Shown here piece after piece: positions 1 to 11,004 of a DNA stretch of 64,000 bases. A program made the translations under genes and the position numbers. Each line of letters begins with the position of its first letter. Position 1 is the stretch's first letter. Origin of the DNA: Ophiocordyceps camponoti-saundersi (nom. inval.) (taxonomy: Eukaryota; Ascomycota; Sordariomycetes; Hypocreales; Ophiocordycipitaceae); assembly GCA_003339415.1 (NCBI GenBank), contig PDHQ01000118.1:1-64000 (forward strand). The letters are read 5' to 3'. Below the pieces are notes generated by a model. The model ran no database searches. It worked only from the letters and a program-made list of their open reading frames with translations, and was not told the DNA's origin.

Positions 1-54
<54 letters not shown>
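1..54 (+). repeat. Run of 54 G at the window edge
   Basis: The window begins inside an uninterrupted G run, followed by GAGG/GGA-rich purine DNA. Its true length to the left is unknown. Confidence 0.9.
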
Positions 55-56
<2 letters not shown>

Positions 57-1857
57 GAGGAGGAGGGGGAGGAGGAGGAGGAGGAGGAGGCCTGGAGAAA
101 GAGGGAAAGAGGAGGGGGAGAGAGGAGGAGAGGAGAAGGGGGACCGTGCAACGCCGTCTCCAGCAGCAGCAGGCACCGGCGTGTATCCCGATCCTGCGCG
201 TCCTTTGGGGGGGGGGGGGGGGGAGTGACAGGGGTGTATGTATGTATGTAATGTATGTATGTATGTATGTATGTTTATGATTGGGGAGGACGAGGGAGGG
301 GGGTTGGAGAGAAGATGGTGAAGGAAGAAGAAGAAGAAGGATGTTTTCCCCCTCTGTTTGTATTTCTTCATCTTCTTTATTAAAGATGAAGAAAGAAGAC
401 AGTGAAGAAGAAAGAGACGTCGATGGTATGCAGATATTCAAAAGCCAGTGGGAACAAGGAGAAACAAACCGAAACGAACAAGCTACGTAGGTATGCAAAA
501 CGACAAGGGCGTCCCTCTGCGCTACAGAACCCCTGTCTCGATCGTCTGCGGACCACTCACACACACTCACACATGTACCCATTTAAGCTACCCATCCCAC
601 GAGATGTCTTCTCAAGCGAGTGAAAAAGAAAAGAAGAGTAAAGGAAAAAATAATAATAATCGTAGAATAGAAGGCTATGCTAGAGGGGGGGGTCTTTGTA
701 GGAAACGGGGGGGGGGGGGGTTGATGCGATAGGCGTAGATTTTTGTATTGTATGAGAGAGAGAGAGAGAGGGAGGGACAGGGGAAGAGGAAGAGGAAGAA
801 AGAGGAAAAAGGAGATAAAAATTGCCTTTAGACTTTTTTTTAGACTTTTTTTTTTGCCCTTTTTTTCTCCTCTTTTGATCCACCTGTTTCCACCGTTGAT
901 TTGGGTGATTTACTTGTGTTGTTAGTCTTGTCTGTTGATGGGGTTTTCTTAGTCTAGTTTTGAGGTTCTGACGAAGATTCGTGATATATGATATGTGTAT
1001 GTATCTGTTAGTGTTGATTCATGATTAGGAAGAGATGGGAGGTTGGAGTGAAGAAAAGAAAGAAGGAGGAGGAGGAGGAATAAAAAGAGGGGGAAGGGAA
1101 AAAAACTATAGCTGCTTGGGTGTGTTGGCGGAAGGGGCTGGAGGGCGTCTTTGGTTGTGTTGTTTTTTTTTTTTTGATCTTGTTTTGTTTGGTGATGGAG
1201 GGTTATGTTTACTTACACATGGAGGGTTATACTTATGGGATGGGTGGTTTGTGTGTACATACATAGGTAGTTGCTTTTAGATGGAGGTGGTTTTTCTCTG
1301 ACTTGGTTGAGTCGTTGACATTGCATCTATCTACACATGTGTGTGTGTGTCGTCCAGATCAGATCATACATGGTCTGTCTGTCTGTCTGTCTGTCTGTAT
1401 GTATGTTTCTACCTGTGTATGTCTGTATGTATGTATGTGCTATATGTATGTACCAGGCATGATGTCGATGTGTGATACAGACATACATACATACATACAT
1501 ATGTAGCCTCAACACGTTCGCATGAGGCATCAACCGTCGGCGGAATCCTTCTGGAATCGCTACCGGCTTTCCTTTGACTCTCCCCGCGCTGTCTACCTAT
1601 CCATACTGTACAGGTAGCATCTTCGGCTTGCAGAAACAGAACAAGAGGGGAGGCATAAGGGGGGGGTGTCTCTACGACGTCTCTCTCTCTCTCTCTCCCT
1701 CTCTCTCTCACTCTCTCTCTCCTGCACAGTTTTTTTCTTCCCCTTCTGATTGGTGCCTGTCCCCTCGCCGAAATATCACCTTCTGCTTTCAGGTCATGGT
1801 TGCATTTTCCATGTATGTCGTCCGCCTAGCTAACCATTGCCGCAACCTCTTCCTCTC

Positions 1858-1894
<37 letters not shown>

Positions 1895-3158
1895 TCTCAT
1901 TCTATCAACTTCAAACTTTTTCTTCTTCGTCCTTCTTCCAATCTCTCAGCTTCGTCTCCTTCTCTCGCTTCTTCTCCTTCACTATCCTTCACTCTCTTTT
2001 GGCCCCCCCCCCCCCCATTGCTCCACCCCCCTCCCACCCCCCATTATTATCCTCCCTCTCTCCGCCTGCTCGTTCCCTTGCATATGTATATTCAAGTAAA
2101 CATCTACATGAGCATGCATGCATGCAACTATGTACATGTATGTATTCATGTACAAAATCATGTCCGCAGCACAACGTCGCCGTGCCCGCATTAGGTTACA
2201 TCCCCCTGTCCTTCTTTTTTTTCCCCCCCCCCCTCTCTCTGGTTCTCCTCTCTGGCTCTCCTCTCACTCCCCTGTCTCTCTCTCATTCTTCTCTGTCCCC
2301 CTCTCTCTATGTCTCTCTCTCTCTCGTTCTCACTCTGTCTCTATCTCTTCCTCTCCCTTCCCCCCCCCCTTTATTGTATTATGCTTGTTGCATGTATGTA
2401 CTTACTTACATACTCTCTCTCCTCTCTCCTCTCTCTACCCGTGCCCTCTCCACTTTGACTTTTTTTTCTCTTCAAGGTTTTCGCTGTAAAATCTGTCATA
2501 TTCAACCAGCTGCAATACCAGAGCCCCCCTCCCCGGCCTATTGGCTTTCCCTTCCCGGATCGTTAGGCGAGGGACTTTTGCTCTCCCGTGCTCTACCTCT
2601 CTTCTCACTCTCGCCGCCCTTACCCCCCCCTTCCCTCTCTTTTTTTCATTTACCGCGCCTGGCTTTGGTCTCCTCTATTGCCGTCGTCAAGTCCGTTCAG
2701 AGTGACTGTTGTTAGCGTGTCTCTCTTCTCACCTTGTCCACACACCTTTCCTTTCGCCCAACCATCGTCCACCCTCCTCGTCCTCCGTGGCGATTATGGG
2801 CACGCTTGCCTGTCTGGCCGTCCTCTCGCTTTCGCCTGTCCCGTCACTGTCCCGAGGGATGAATCTGAATCCGCGTCAAGGTGAATGAGCAGGTTCTCGA
2901 CTCGCTCGAGTCTCGTCCTAAGAAAAGAAGAAGAGGAAGAAGAAGAGGAAGAGGAAGAGGAAGAAGGAGAAGAGGAAGAAGGAAGAAGAAGAAGAAAACG
3001 AAGACGACGAAGAAGAAGAAGAAGAAACTCAGAAACAAAAAAAGAGACAACAGAAACAGTCATCAAGAGAGGAAGAAAAAAAGGAAAAATCATAGTCAAC
3101 AACCCAGCAAGGGCCGGGGGGGAAGGGGGGGAAGTTTCGTTCCCTGCTGCTCGCCGTC
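1..3158. other. Low-complexity intergenic DNA, no gene recognised
   Basis: No credible coding region. The stretch holds a run of 54 G at 1-54, GGA-rich purine DNA to about 145, G17 at 207-223, a GTAT/ATGT microsatellite at 235-275, G14 at 707-720, a GA run near 751-770, CTGT repeats near 1373-1396, TACA repeats near 1481-1500, CT runs near 1680-1720 and 1859-1890, and a long pyrimidine-rich block to about 2700. A GAA/AGG purine block (about 2915-3100) lies just before the first gene. The part next to 3159 could be the 5' leader of the Clr5 gene. ORFs here translate to poly-Ser/Leu/Pro or poly-Glu/Arg and look spurious. Confidence 0.8.
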
Positions 3159-5960
3159 ATGTTCAATCATCCCACCCCGCGGCCGCACGCTTCTTCTTCT
3201 GGCTTCACAAACGACTCCTTCACTTTCCCCTCTCACCAGCCCTGGAACAGGTTCGACCTCTATCAGACGCCCGTCACCGACGCCCCCCATGATGAATCTC
3301 CTCAGTCTTATGCCCCCTCGTCCATGGACTGGACGCCCACGTCCGACGACTATCACCACGCAAACGATGGATCCGACGATGTCGAACTGGATTCTCTGAG
3401 TCCGGTTCACCCTGCTGATGGTAGCGGTGGCGTCGGTCGTCTGGTTGCTCATTTCGAGAACAAGGGTTTCGTCCCTTTCGAAAACAAGGCTTATGCGCCA
3501 CCCTCACGCCTTGAAACCCATCAACAACAACAACAACAACAAGAAGCACAACAGCAACCCATGTCCTCCAAGTCTCACTTTGACCAGATGGCTTTCTTTG
3601 GTACCGCACCCCCCGGACTCGCCGGCTCCTCCTATGCCGCCACGGACCGGGCCGGTCCACCCCCGGCCACGGGACTGGGAGAGTCTCCCTGGGCTTCTTA
3701 CGGCCTCCATCCTCGCGTGCCGAGTCCGTTGGCCGCTAACCCTTCCGCCGTCGGCTTCGGGAGTTTCCAGGACACGCCCCGGGTGACGGAGCCGGTGGTA
3801 CCGACTCAGTTCGGCGGCCTCGACGTCTTCGCCTCGGCGAATCGTGTTCCCGGTCCGGCCCCTCTTCCGCTCCAGACTTCGCAGATGGCGCCTTCTCCCA
3901 TGATCAGCCCGACGCAGACTTCGCCTCCGGTGGCGGGGACTCCCGGTTTTGAGATTTGGCGTCCGCCGGGGTCGGTCGGCGTGAAGCCGGTGGTCGCGCC
4001 CCCCCCGCAGGCGATGCCCCGTTCCGGAAACGGCTTCGTCAAGCCGCCGATTCCTTCGACTCCGAAGCCGAGCATGATGAACAACGGCAGCGGAAACCAG
4101 TTCATCCTCGAATTCAACCCCAGCGCGACATCGACTACCCTACCTTCGGCCACAGCTTCAGGGGCAACAGCAAAGGCCAAGGGGAAAGCCCCTGTCAAGC
4201 CGGCCAGGCTACGAGCCCCTCCCGCAGTACCGTCTCCTTTCAGCCCCGAGGTCAAGCAAGAGCCGGTGACGCCCGGAACGTGCGAGGGCCCGTCGTCGTC
4301 GTTAGCGGTCGCCCCTCTCCCTGTGAGTGCCGGTGCCTTTGGGCTTGTTCCGACATCGTCTGCTGCCGGTCTCATGCCAGCGCAGGCCCAGGCTCAGAGA
4401 CCGGCTTCTGCATCTTTACGTGCCCACACGGGGAGTCGACCGTCACGTGAACAGGTTCCGGCCGAGGCTTGGGAGCAGTTCAAGTCGACTATTCGGACGT
4501 TGTATCTTGACGAGAGGAGGCCGCTTAAGGAGGTCATGGCCATCATGGCAGAAAAGTACAATTTCCAAGCGACGTGAGCATTCCACTCCCCTTTCCTCCT
4601 CTTTGGCTCTTCTGCTTTAGCCGTCTCTTCTCTCGATTAACCTCCTGACGATGTGTCGAAAACGCAAAAAATCAAAATCTACAGACCGAAAATGTACAAG
4701 ACACGCTTCTCCCAATGGGGCTTCGTCAAGAACAACACCGAGGATGAGGTCAAGCGGCTGCTATCGATGAAGTTTCAGCGAGACGCCGAGGGAAAGGTTT
4801 CCGAGTTCGTCCGAAACGGCAGAGTCGTCAACCTGGGGACCTACCTCAAGCGCAAGGGCGTGACCGAGTACGATCTGATCGACTTTGAACTGCCGGCGGA
4901 CCTCCCGGCTCACGTCAAGTGTCGGACACCGACGCCTCCTCCGGCCCCCGACTACCTGCGTTCGCCCGACCTTCTCAGGGCGCAGGAGCTCGTCGTCGGT
5001 AACATGCGCAAGGCTTTCTTACACTGTCGTCAGGTCGAGGTCGAGACGGAACTGCAGGTGGGATGGCCCATGACCATGGTCTGGGGCGCCGATTCGAGCG
5101 ATCTCCTGATGGAGGCCAACTTTTACTTTGAGGCGCGAGACGCCGATATGGGCGGACGCTACCTCATGAGGGCCTTTAAACAGCTCGAGGTCGACCTCAA
5201 GAAGCTGTCGCCTCTGGGTATCAAGGAGCTGCTCCTGGGGATGGTGCAGCGAGATCCGGGCATGATGACGGCGCTGTGCAAGTATCTGGCGGCCTATTCG
5301 ACCACCAACTTGGAGCGGTCTCATCCCCTGCGTCAGATCTTCACCTGTCTTTACGAGGTGCAGCAGAAGCACGGGCCCAGCACACTCTCGGATCTGTTAT
5401 GGGGCAGCACGCCGACGATAGCCGAGGAGCTCGAGGCCATCTACAGCCGGCGACATCCATACGTGGCCCGAACGTGGATCGACCTGGCCCTCTTCCACAA
5501 CCACGTGCACGTGGAGCGGCTGGAAAAGGTGCTGGCCGAGCTGCGTTCCCTCGAGCGGCAAGTCGAGCAGCGATACGGCCTCCGAAGCGCCGACCTCATG
5601 TCCCTCCGCTACTCCGTCATGCAGCTGCTGTACGTCCTGGCGCCGCAGTCGGAGGCGTCCAAGCAGGCTGCAATCGACATGTGGAGCCACATGCGGTCCA
5701 TGGGCACCGTCTTCCCCGTCCGAGACGACCGGTGCGCAAACCTCTACTGTTACCACACGCCCGTCAAGGTCGATCCGTCGAGGAAGCGGTGTCGGAGACG
5801 GTACGATCTGGGCGTCACCATCCTCGAGAAGCATATCGGCGTCAGGGTCATGCCGTACTTTGAAGAGGACTTTCACACGACGACGCACGCACACGACGTC
5901 CAGGAAGCCTGGTCCACTGCCGTCAACCACGTCCAGTCCAACAAGTTTTCCTTTATCTGA
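3159..5960 (+). CDS. Clr5-domain protein
   Basis: Two exons, 3159-4573 and 4685-5960, joined across a 111-base intron (GTGAGC...CTACAG) give about 896 residues. The splice rebuilds a continuous Clr5 domain at residues about 433-487: EAWEQFKSTI, LYLDERRPLKEVM, YNFQAT, then PKMYKTRFSQWGFVKN after the junction. Clr5 is a fungal domain named after a cellulase regulator of Neurospora and is found in many filamentous-fungal proteins; the molecular role of most is unknown. The first 430 residues are Pro/Ser/Gln-rich and look disordered, with a poly-Gln/Asn patch near residues 123-135. The region after the domain is mostly helical and contains no domain I recognise. Clr5 is usually near the N terminus, so its mid-protein position is unusual. 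The start is the first in-frame Met and may not be the true one. Confidence 0.85.
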
Positions 5961-7322
5961 GCCGAGGTTGGAGAAGAAAAGAAACATCATCAACACTATA
6001 CATAGCCAGCAAACATGCTGTTTAGTTGTCTACTCTTTCGATTCTTTGTCCCTTGTTTTTTTTATCTCATGTAAACCAACCAACTCATCCCCTTTCCCCA
6101 TCTTCCCATCTCTTCCCCCCCACGCAGTGTCTGGAGTTTCGGACACGACGAATCTTGTTCTCCTTTCTCACTTCTTTTCCATCTTCATCTTATCACTTTG
6201 TCTTATCAACAACACATGGTCGTTTTTAACTCCTCTTCCCCCCCAACGTTGACCCGACCTCACCAGCAACCCGCACATATGATACTGCACTTTTTTTTTT
6301 CTCACCTTGTCCATTGGGCCGGCGTTTTTCTCTTTGATTTTTTTTTCCATCTTCTTGCGCGGGCCGGTTCAGCGTCGTCGGATAAGGTGGCACCAGGGCG
6401 CGGCAAACTTCTTGTTGTAACATTAAGCGGTTCGATTTCTTTGTTTTTACCCCCTTCCTTTCTTCTCCTTCCTCCTTCTCCCTTACCCTGAAGATACCGA
6501 TGGTTGAAGCGAAGAAGAAGGAAGAAAGAGAGAGTTGTGTGTGTATGTGTGAAGGGGAAAAAAGGGAGGGGGGGAAGGGGAAAGAGAAGGCAAAGAACCG
6601 CGCGAGTATTCTTTTTCCTTTTTTTTTTCTTCTTCTCACGACGCTTGACGATGGAAGATGATTGGACCTCTTCAAAGAAGTGCGGAGAGGGAAAGGGAAC
6701 GAAGGAAAGAATTGGTATGTGGCTGCCTGAGGATACGACTGTGTAACTTTGGGTCTGGCCAGAGGTAATTCCAAGCTCAAAGGTACATAAAAACCCTCCC
6801 CTCCTCCCCTCTTCTCTCTTATTTCCCCCCATTCCCTCCCCCTTTTTTCTATCAGCGTCACGAACGTCGAGGAATAAAGGGGGGGAAAGGGAGGGAAGAA
6901 TACGGAGCTCTATAAAGGAGGAATTGGGGGAGAGAAAAAAGGGGGGGGGGGAGAAGAGGAAAGGAAAGAAAAAAGAAACGAAAAAAAGAAAGGGAGGAAG
7001 AAGAATAGAAGGCGAGAGAGAGAGAGAGAGAGAGAGAAGGAGAAGGAAATCAGAATCTCTTTATATGTGTCTTTATCAAAAACTTCTTCCGCCGCCAAAG
7101 CCTCTTCTCCTCCAAGTCGTCTGTTCAAGGTGGTAGCTTTAGTAAGCCGGGGGACGTTTAGCCCGCTGACGTTTCGGATACCGGGCCGATTCGGGCCGGG
7201 CCGGGGTGAAGTCTCTACTTACGGTGAAGAGACGCCACCAACCAATAGAATTCTTCACCCTCCCATACACACGTATCTCGCACACCCTCCCTCTCTGTCT
7301 CTGCCTCTCTCTTCATGCCATC
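5961..7322. other. Intergenic, CT/GA-rich, no gene recognised
   Basis: Contains the probable 3' UTR of the Clr5 gene and the 5' region of the methyltransferase gene. It is strand-asymmetric: pyrimidine-rich to about 6500 and again near 6780-6850, and purine-rich with a GA run at about 7013-7036. A CTATAAAG element lies near 6908. Translations on both strands are low-complexity. Confidence 0.7.
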
Positions 7323-8693
7323 ATGGCAAAGCGCCATGTCTTACGTCTATCTTCTCTCCTCACACTGCCGCGTGGTGTGAGAACCTTGTCGACCGTTAGC
7401 GTCGTCCAGGAGCATGACGTCGTTCTCCTTCGACAGCAAGGCCCTAAGAGTGCACGATGGCATCTGAGCGCGCCGTTGCGGTCCGGCAACCAGATCAAGC
7501 TGTCCTACGGCCGGACCGTCAAGGTCGACGATCTCATCGGTCGTCGTCCGCTCGATCGTGTCGTTGATAGCGCGGGCTTGTCTGTTGTCGTGCACGAGGC
7601 GTCGCTGTCCAACTATGTCTTGCATAGTGCCTTTACGCGCCTTGCTACGCCCATCTATCCGCATGATGCCAATACCATCGTCTCCCTTCTTGACTTGCAT
7701 CCTGCCCGTCCCGGCGAAGATGACGATGACGAGCCTCCCTTTGAAGTCTTCGAGGCTGGTACTGGCGTCGGCAGCTTGACGTTGCATCTAGCTCGTGCCC
7801 TTCACGCTGCTAACCCGCCTGTGCCCCGGACTCTTCGTCGTGCTCTTTGCGCTGCTCCCGCTCACCGCGATCCGGAAATTGCCTGCGCCGATCTCGGGCC
7901 CGAGGATCAGGCCGCTCTCGACGCCTACAAAGCCTCTCGCCGCCTCATCCTTCACAGTCTTGACCAGAGCGACTCCCGTGTCAAGGCAGCCTTCAAATTC
8001 GTCCGCCACTTTCGCCGTGCACTATATCTTCCCACCATCGACTTTCACGTCGGCACGGTAAACGCCTACATCTCGCAGCGACTCGTCGCCTCTGAGGGCC
8101 GGCCTTTCCTCTCACGCGCCGTCCTCGACCTGGCCGCTCCCGAAGAGAGCGCCGCGCCCGTCGTACAGGCTCTGCATCCCGGTGCGCTGCTCATCATCTT
8201 TCAGCCATCAATCAGCCAGATCGCCGAGTTTCAGGCCTGGTGCACGGAGACTTCTCAGCCCATGCTGCTGGAGAAGGTCATCGAGCTGCCTGTTACGACG
8301 GTGACGCGTGGCCTCAACGACACAGGTGGCGGCAGGCCTTGGACCGTCAAGATGGGCACGGTCAGGGCTGACGGTGGCAAGTCGGTGCAGATTATGCGTC
8401 CTAAAGTGGGTGGTAACATCGCTGGTGGTGGCTTTGTTGCTGTCTTGCGTCGTTGGCCGGCTGACGGCATGTCTGCATCGGGGCCGGAGGAAGCTGACGA
8501 GCCTGAGAGTTCTACGGAGTCTGAGAGAGAGACGGGAACATCTAATGGACAGAAGGACGTCTCACAGGCTCAGACGGAAGTCTCACAAGAACAGATGAAT
8601 ATCCCACAGACCCAGAAGAATGACGGCCACCAGGCCCAGACGGAACCCCATCAGCCTCAGACGGATGACGGAACTGAAAGAGGCAAAAACTGA
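7323..8693 (+). CDS. Trm61/GCD14-like tRNA (adenine-58-N1)-methyltransferase, probably mitochondrial
   Basis: Single exon, 456 residues from the ATG at 7323. A longer in-frame reading from 7206 is possible, but 7323 gives a basic, Leu/Ser/Arg-rich start (MAKRHVLRLSSLL...GVRTLSTV) typical of a mitochondrial presequence. Core features match the GCD14/Trm61 family: LSYGRTVKVDDLIGR in the N-terminal lobe, HDANTIVSLLDL, then motif I EAGTGVGSLTLHL for S-adenosylmethionine binding, followed by VLDLAAPEE and a proline-containing IIFQPSISQI strand. The family methylates A58 in the T-loop of tRNA. The N terminus differs from that of the cytosolic Trm61 subunit, so a mitochondrial paralogue is more likely (inference). 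The last 50 or so residues are an acidic Gln/Thr-rich tail with repeats of the QAQTE/QPQTD type. That tail is not part of the enzyme fold. Confidence 0.8.
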   Translation: MAKRHVLRLSSLLTLPRGVRTLSTVSVVQEHDVVLLRQQGPKSARWHLSAPLRSGNQIKLSYGRTVKVDDLIGRRPLDRVVDSAGLSVVVHEASLSNYVLHSAFTRLATPIYPHDANTIVSLLDLHPARPGEDDDDEPPFEVFEAGTGVGSLTLHLARALHAANPPVPRTLRRALCAAPAHRDPEIACADLGPEDQAALDAYKASRRLILHSLDQSDSRVKAAFKFVRHFRRALYLPTIDFHVGTVNAYISQRLVASEGRPFLSRAVLDLAAPEESAAPVVQALHPGALLIIFQPSISQIAEFQAWCTETSQPMLLEKVIELPVTTVTRGLNDTGGGRPWTVKMGTVRADGGKSVQIMRPKVGGNIAGGGFVAVLRRWPADGMSASGPEEADEPESSTESERETGTSNGQKDVSQAQTEVSQEQMNIPQTQKNDGHQAQTEPHQPQTDDGTERGKN

Positions 8694-10267
8694 GCCTCGA
8701 CTAGAGTCCTCTCCACGCGCACGCCGTACCTTGACATCCCGCGTCGAAAAGATGTAGATTCCACGACTGGTCCTGGATCCTTTTGCATGGGACCGCGGAA
8801 AACATCAAGGGGTGGAATGTACTGCCCTCTCCGTCCTCTATGTGTAAAGCGACAGCGAAAATCGGGCCTTTTCTGCATTCAACTCGTGAATTCAGCTACT
8901 GCGAACGAAACGCCGGTCTTTGACCTGTCATCTTACGGTTAGCATCTCTGACCGTATTGCGTCACGCGTCAGCTCTATCTAGATCAATCAGGTATCTATC
9001 TCCTTGCGTGAAAGCTTTCAGTCTCTCTATACCGTGATAATGCTCATGATATGTGTCTCTAAGCTTTTAGGCGGAAGTGAACTTGTGCCAAACTTCCGCG
9101 GCTTGTGGATTGCTGCTTCGTCATGCCCGGGTACATCCTGGATCTTTCGGAAGAAAAAGGAATTTCGCGTCAACGGGTTTACACGCCCTATCCTAGCATC
9201 GACGCTACGCTAGGCCAGGCACTGAAACGACGCCAAGGGTTCCCGGTCTTGTCAGAAGATGGACTTTTCTTTTTCTAAACTGGATCGAGGATTTGGAGTG
9301 GCTTTAGCGGCGGAAGGAAAATACGCGTCAGGGCCTAGTTACGACGACTGCCGATGAATCGGTTAGAGAAGAAGCCTCTAACCTTTTTTTCCTCCTTTCG
9401 GAAGAAATTCGGGGATTCGTACGAATACTTCTCAGGAATCAGCAGCAGTTGACGGAAACCTGGACATGGTTTTTTTTGAAAGAGACAGTTATCCCTGATC
9501 AAGTCTGGCGGGCAGTTGGGATCGTGACGAGGAATTATTCGGCTTCGGACAAAGCTTGGCAATTCGATATGCTTGCCCATGATCGCGGTGGGAGGCTATA
9601 ATGGAGCCCTACGAGTTCGTCTTTTGGGTAGCTTGGGCTCAAGTTGATGTCTTTCATCATGGCTGACTGCTAGCTGTGGCGTCTCGTCCACGCTGTAACT
9701 GCTGGGTCGCAAAACCTGGTTTGAGGGTCACGCCAACCGGTATCACTACGAACGGAATCAATGGACTATTTCTATAATCCCTCTTCCACCTTTCTAATAT
9801 CAAGACGTTATCAGAATATAGTGTTTTCTACTCGAATCAAATATTGACAGGCTTTACACTTCAAGGACGTTTTCTTCCTTCTCCTTTTTCATCTCAACAA
9901 AATTTAGGGGTTACTCTTTTAAGGCTTTGGCAACCCATGTGAGCAATTTAATGATGCCTTATCATTCATAAAGCCCTGTAGTCGGTTCCGGGTTATCTGG
10001 TACATACAAGCACGACTTCTGGCTGTGATGGACTTTAGTCTTCGTCGAGGCTCAAGGCGACGTGCTGACCTTGCCGGAAATTGGACGGCCTGGGAAGGGG
10101 AAACTGACATTGTTTTCTCCTTGGTGAAATATAAGGACATGGAACGGTCAGCACTCGAACCAGCGGATAAAGAAACCCCGCCAACCATGACCACCAGAAC
10201 AAATGGTTCATGTGAACGGAGACGATATCGTACTTCTTTCCCGTAAAGAAGACGAACTCCTTCTCCA
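8694..10267. other. Gene-poor intergenic DNA, probably decayed transposon
   Basis: No intact reading frame longer than about 80 codons. Base composition is nearer 50% GC than that of the flanking genes. It leads directly into the recognisable Copia fragment at 10268, so much of it is probably the decayed upstream part of the same element, but I could not recognise integrase or the YVDD reverse-transcriptase motif by eye. No long terminal repeat was seen. Confidence 0.5.
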
Positions 10268-10468
10268 ACCTATATACCTAATGCGGAAAAGGCTACGCCT
10301 AAGGACATGAAGCATTCTCAGTGTTTAATCGGTTCTTTAAATTACGCTGCAACTTCTACTCGTCCGGATATCTCGAAAGTAACTAAGAACATTGATGTCA
10401 ACGCAGATAAAAACTTCAACGTACGAGTGGAGGGTGGGCATGAACCCATGATTCTCAATGCAACATAG
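10268..10468 (+). mobile_element. Relic of a Ty1/Copia-type retrotransposon pol gene
   Basis: An open frame of 66 codons reads through the segment that links reverse transcriptase to RNase H in Copia polyproteins. The diagnostic part is CLIGSLNYAATSTRPDIS, corresponding to the family pattern Y/Q-x-x-IGSL-x-YAA-x-x-TRPDI. It is preceded by KATPKDMKH, which matches the usual A-T-x-x-x-x-K-x-Y lead-in. The frame then ends at a stop after a stretch that no longer resembles the family. No catalytic RT or integrase motifs were found nearby, so the element is dead. It lies 0.5 kb from the cysteine-module gene cluster. Confidence 0.75.
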
Positions 10469-11004
10469 CTTTTGTCTACTCTGTCAACCAGACTGCCAGA
10501 TCGAGAGATGTCGCTCAGAAACCGGGAACCAAACACCACTGAAAGCACTTGGCTCCCAACCAAGGTTGTGGCCAACTATTGGAACCCTACCTTGAAGATG
10601 ACGGAAGAGGCATGGTTACTTACTGTCTTTGCAAGGGATTCAGTCGACGTGGTTCCGTCCGGGTTTTTCCTTTCCCTTGTTCATGGCACCATCTCAGACC
10701 GTCTTCCCTTGTTCCATTCTGTACTACAGATGATCCGGTGTAACAAGGGCAAGCAAAGGTACAGGACGTTGAGGCCGAGCCGCAGGCCTGCAGGCACCTG
10801 ACACACGCTGCCTGCCGAGGTGATTAAGATGGGTTGTATAGTCTATGGTGTACACAAAGGTTTCCTTCGACAGACTTATTGTGTTGGATTTCACCATCCT
10901 GAAAGGGTTTTTTTCCATCAACGACACAGCTATTCCAAGCTGGCCAACGTTGCTCGAGTCCTCCCTTTAATCCTCCCAAGGCATCTCGCGCAGATAGGAT
11001 ATTA
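10469..11004. other. Intergenic, decayed repeat DNA
   Basis: No gene recognised. Possibly the rest of the Copia relic and the 3' flank of the twin-CX3C gene. Short ORFs on both strands have no recognisable motif. Confidence 0.5.

Noticed and set aside
1574..2715. Overlapping plus-strand ORFs of up to 292 codons
   Set aside because: They read through CT and C runs and give Ser/Leu/Pro low-complexity sequence with no domain; other frames are equally open.
2794..3292. Poly-Ser (minus) and poly-Glu/Arg (plus) ORFs before the Clr5 gene
   Set aside because: Products of a GAA/AGG purine tract; they overlap each other and the start of the real gene.
6226..6861. Minus ORF of 211 codons
   Set aside because: Low-complexity Lys/Arg/Ser translation of a purine-rich stretch; several frames are open.
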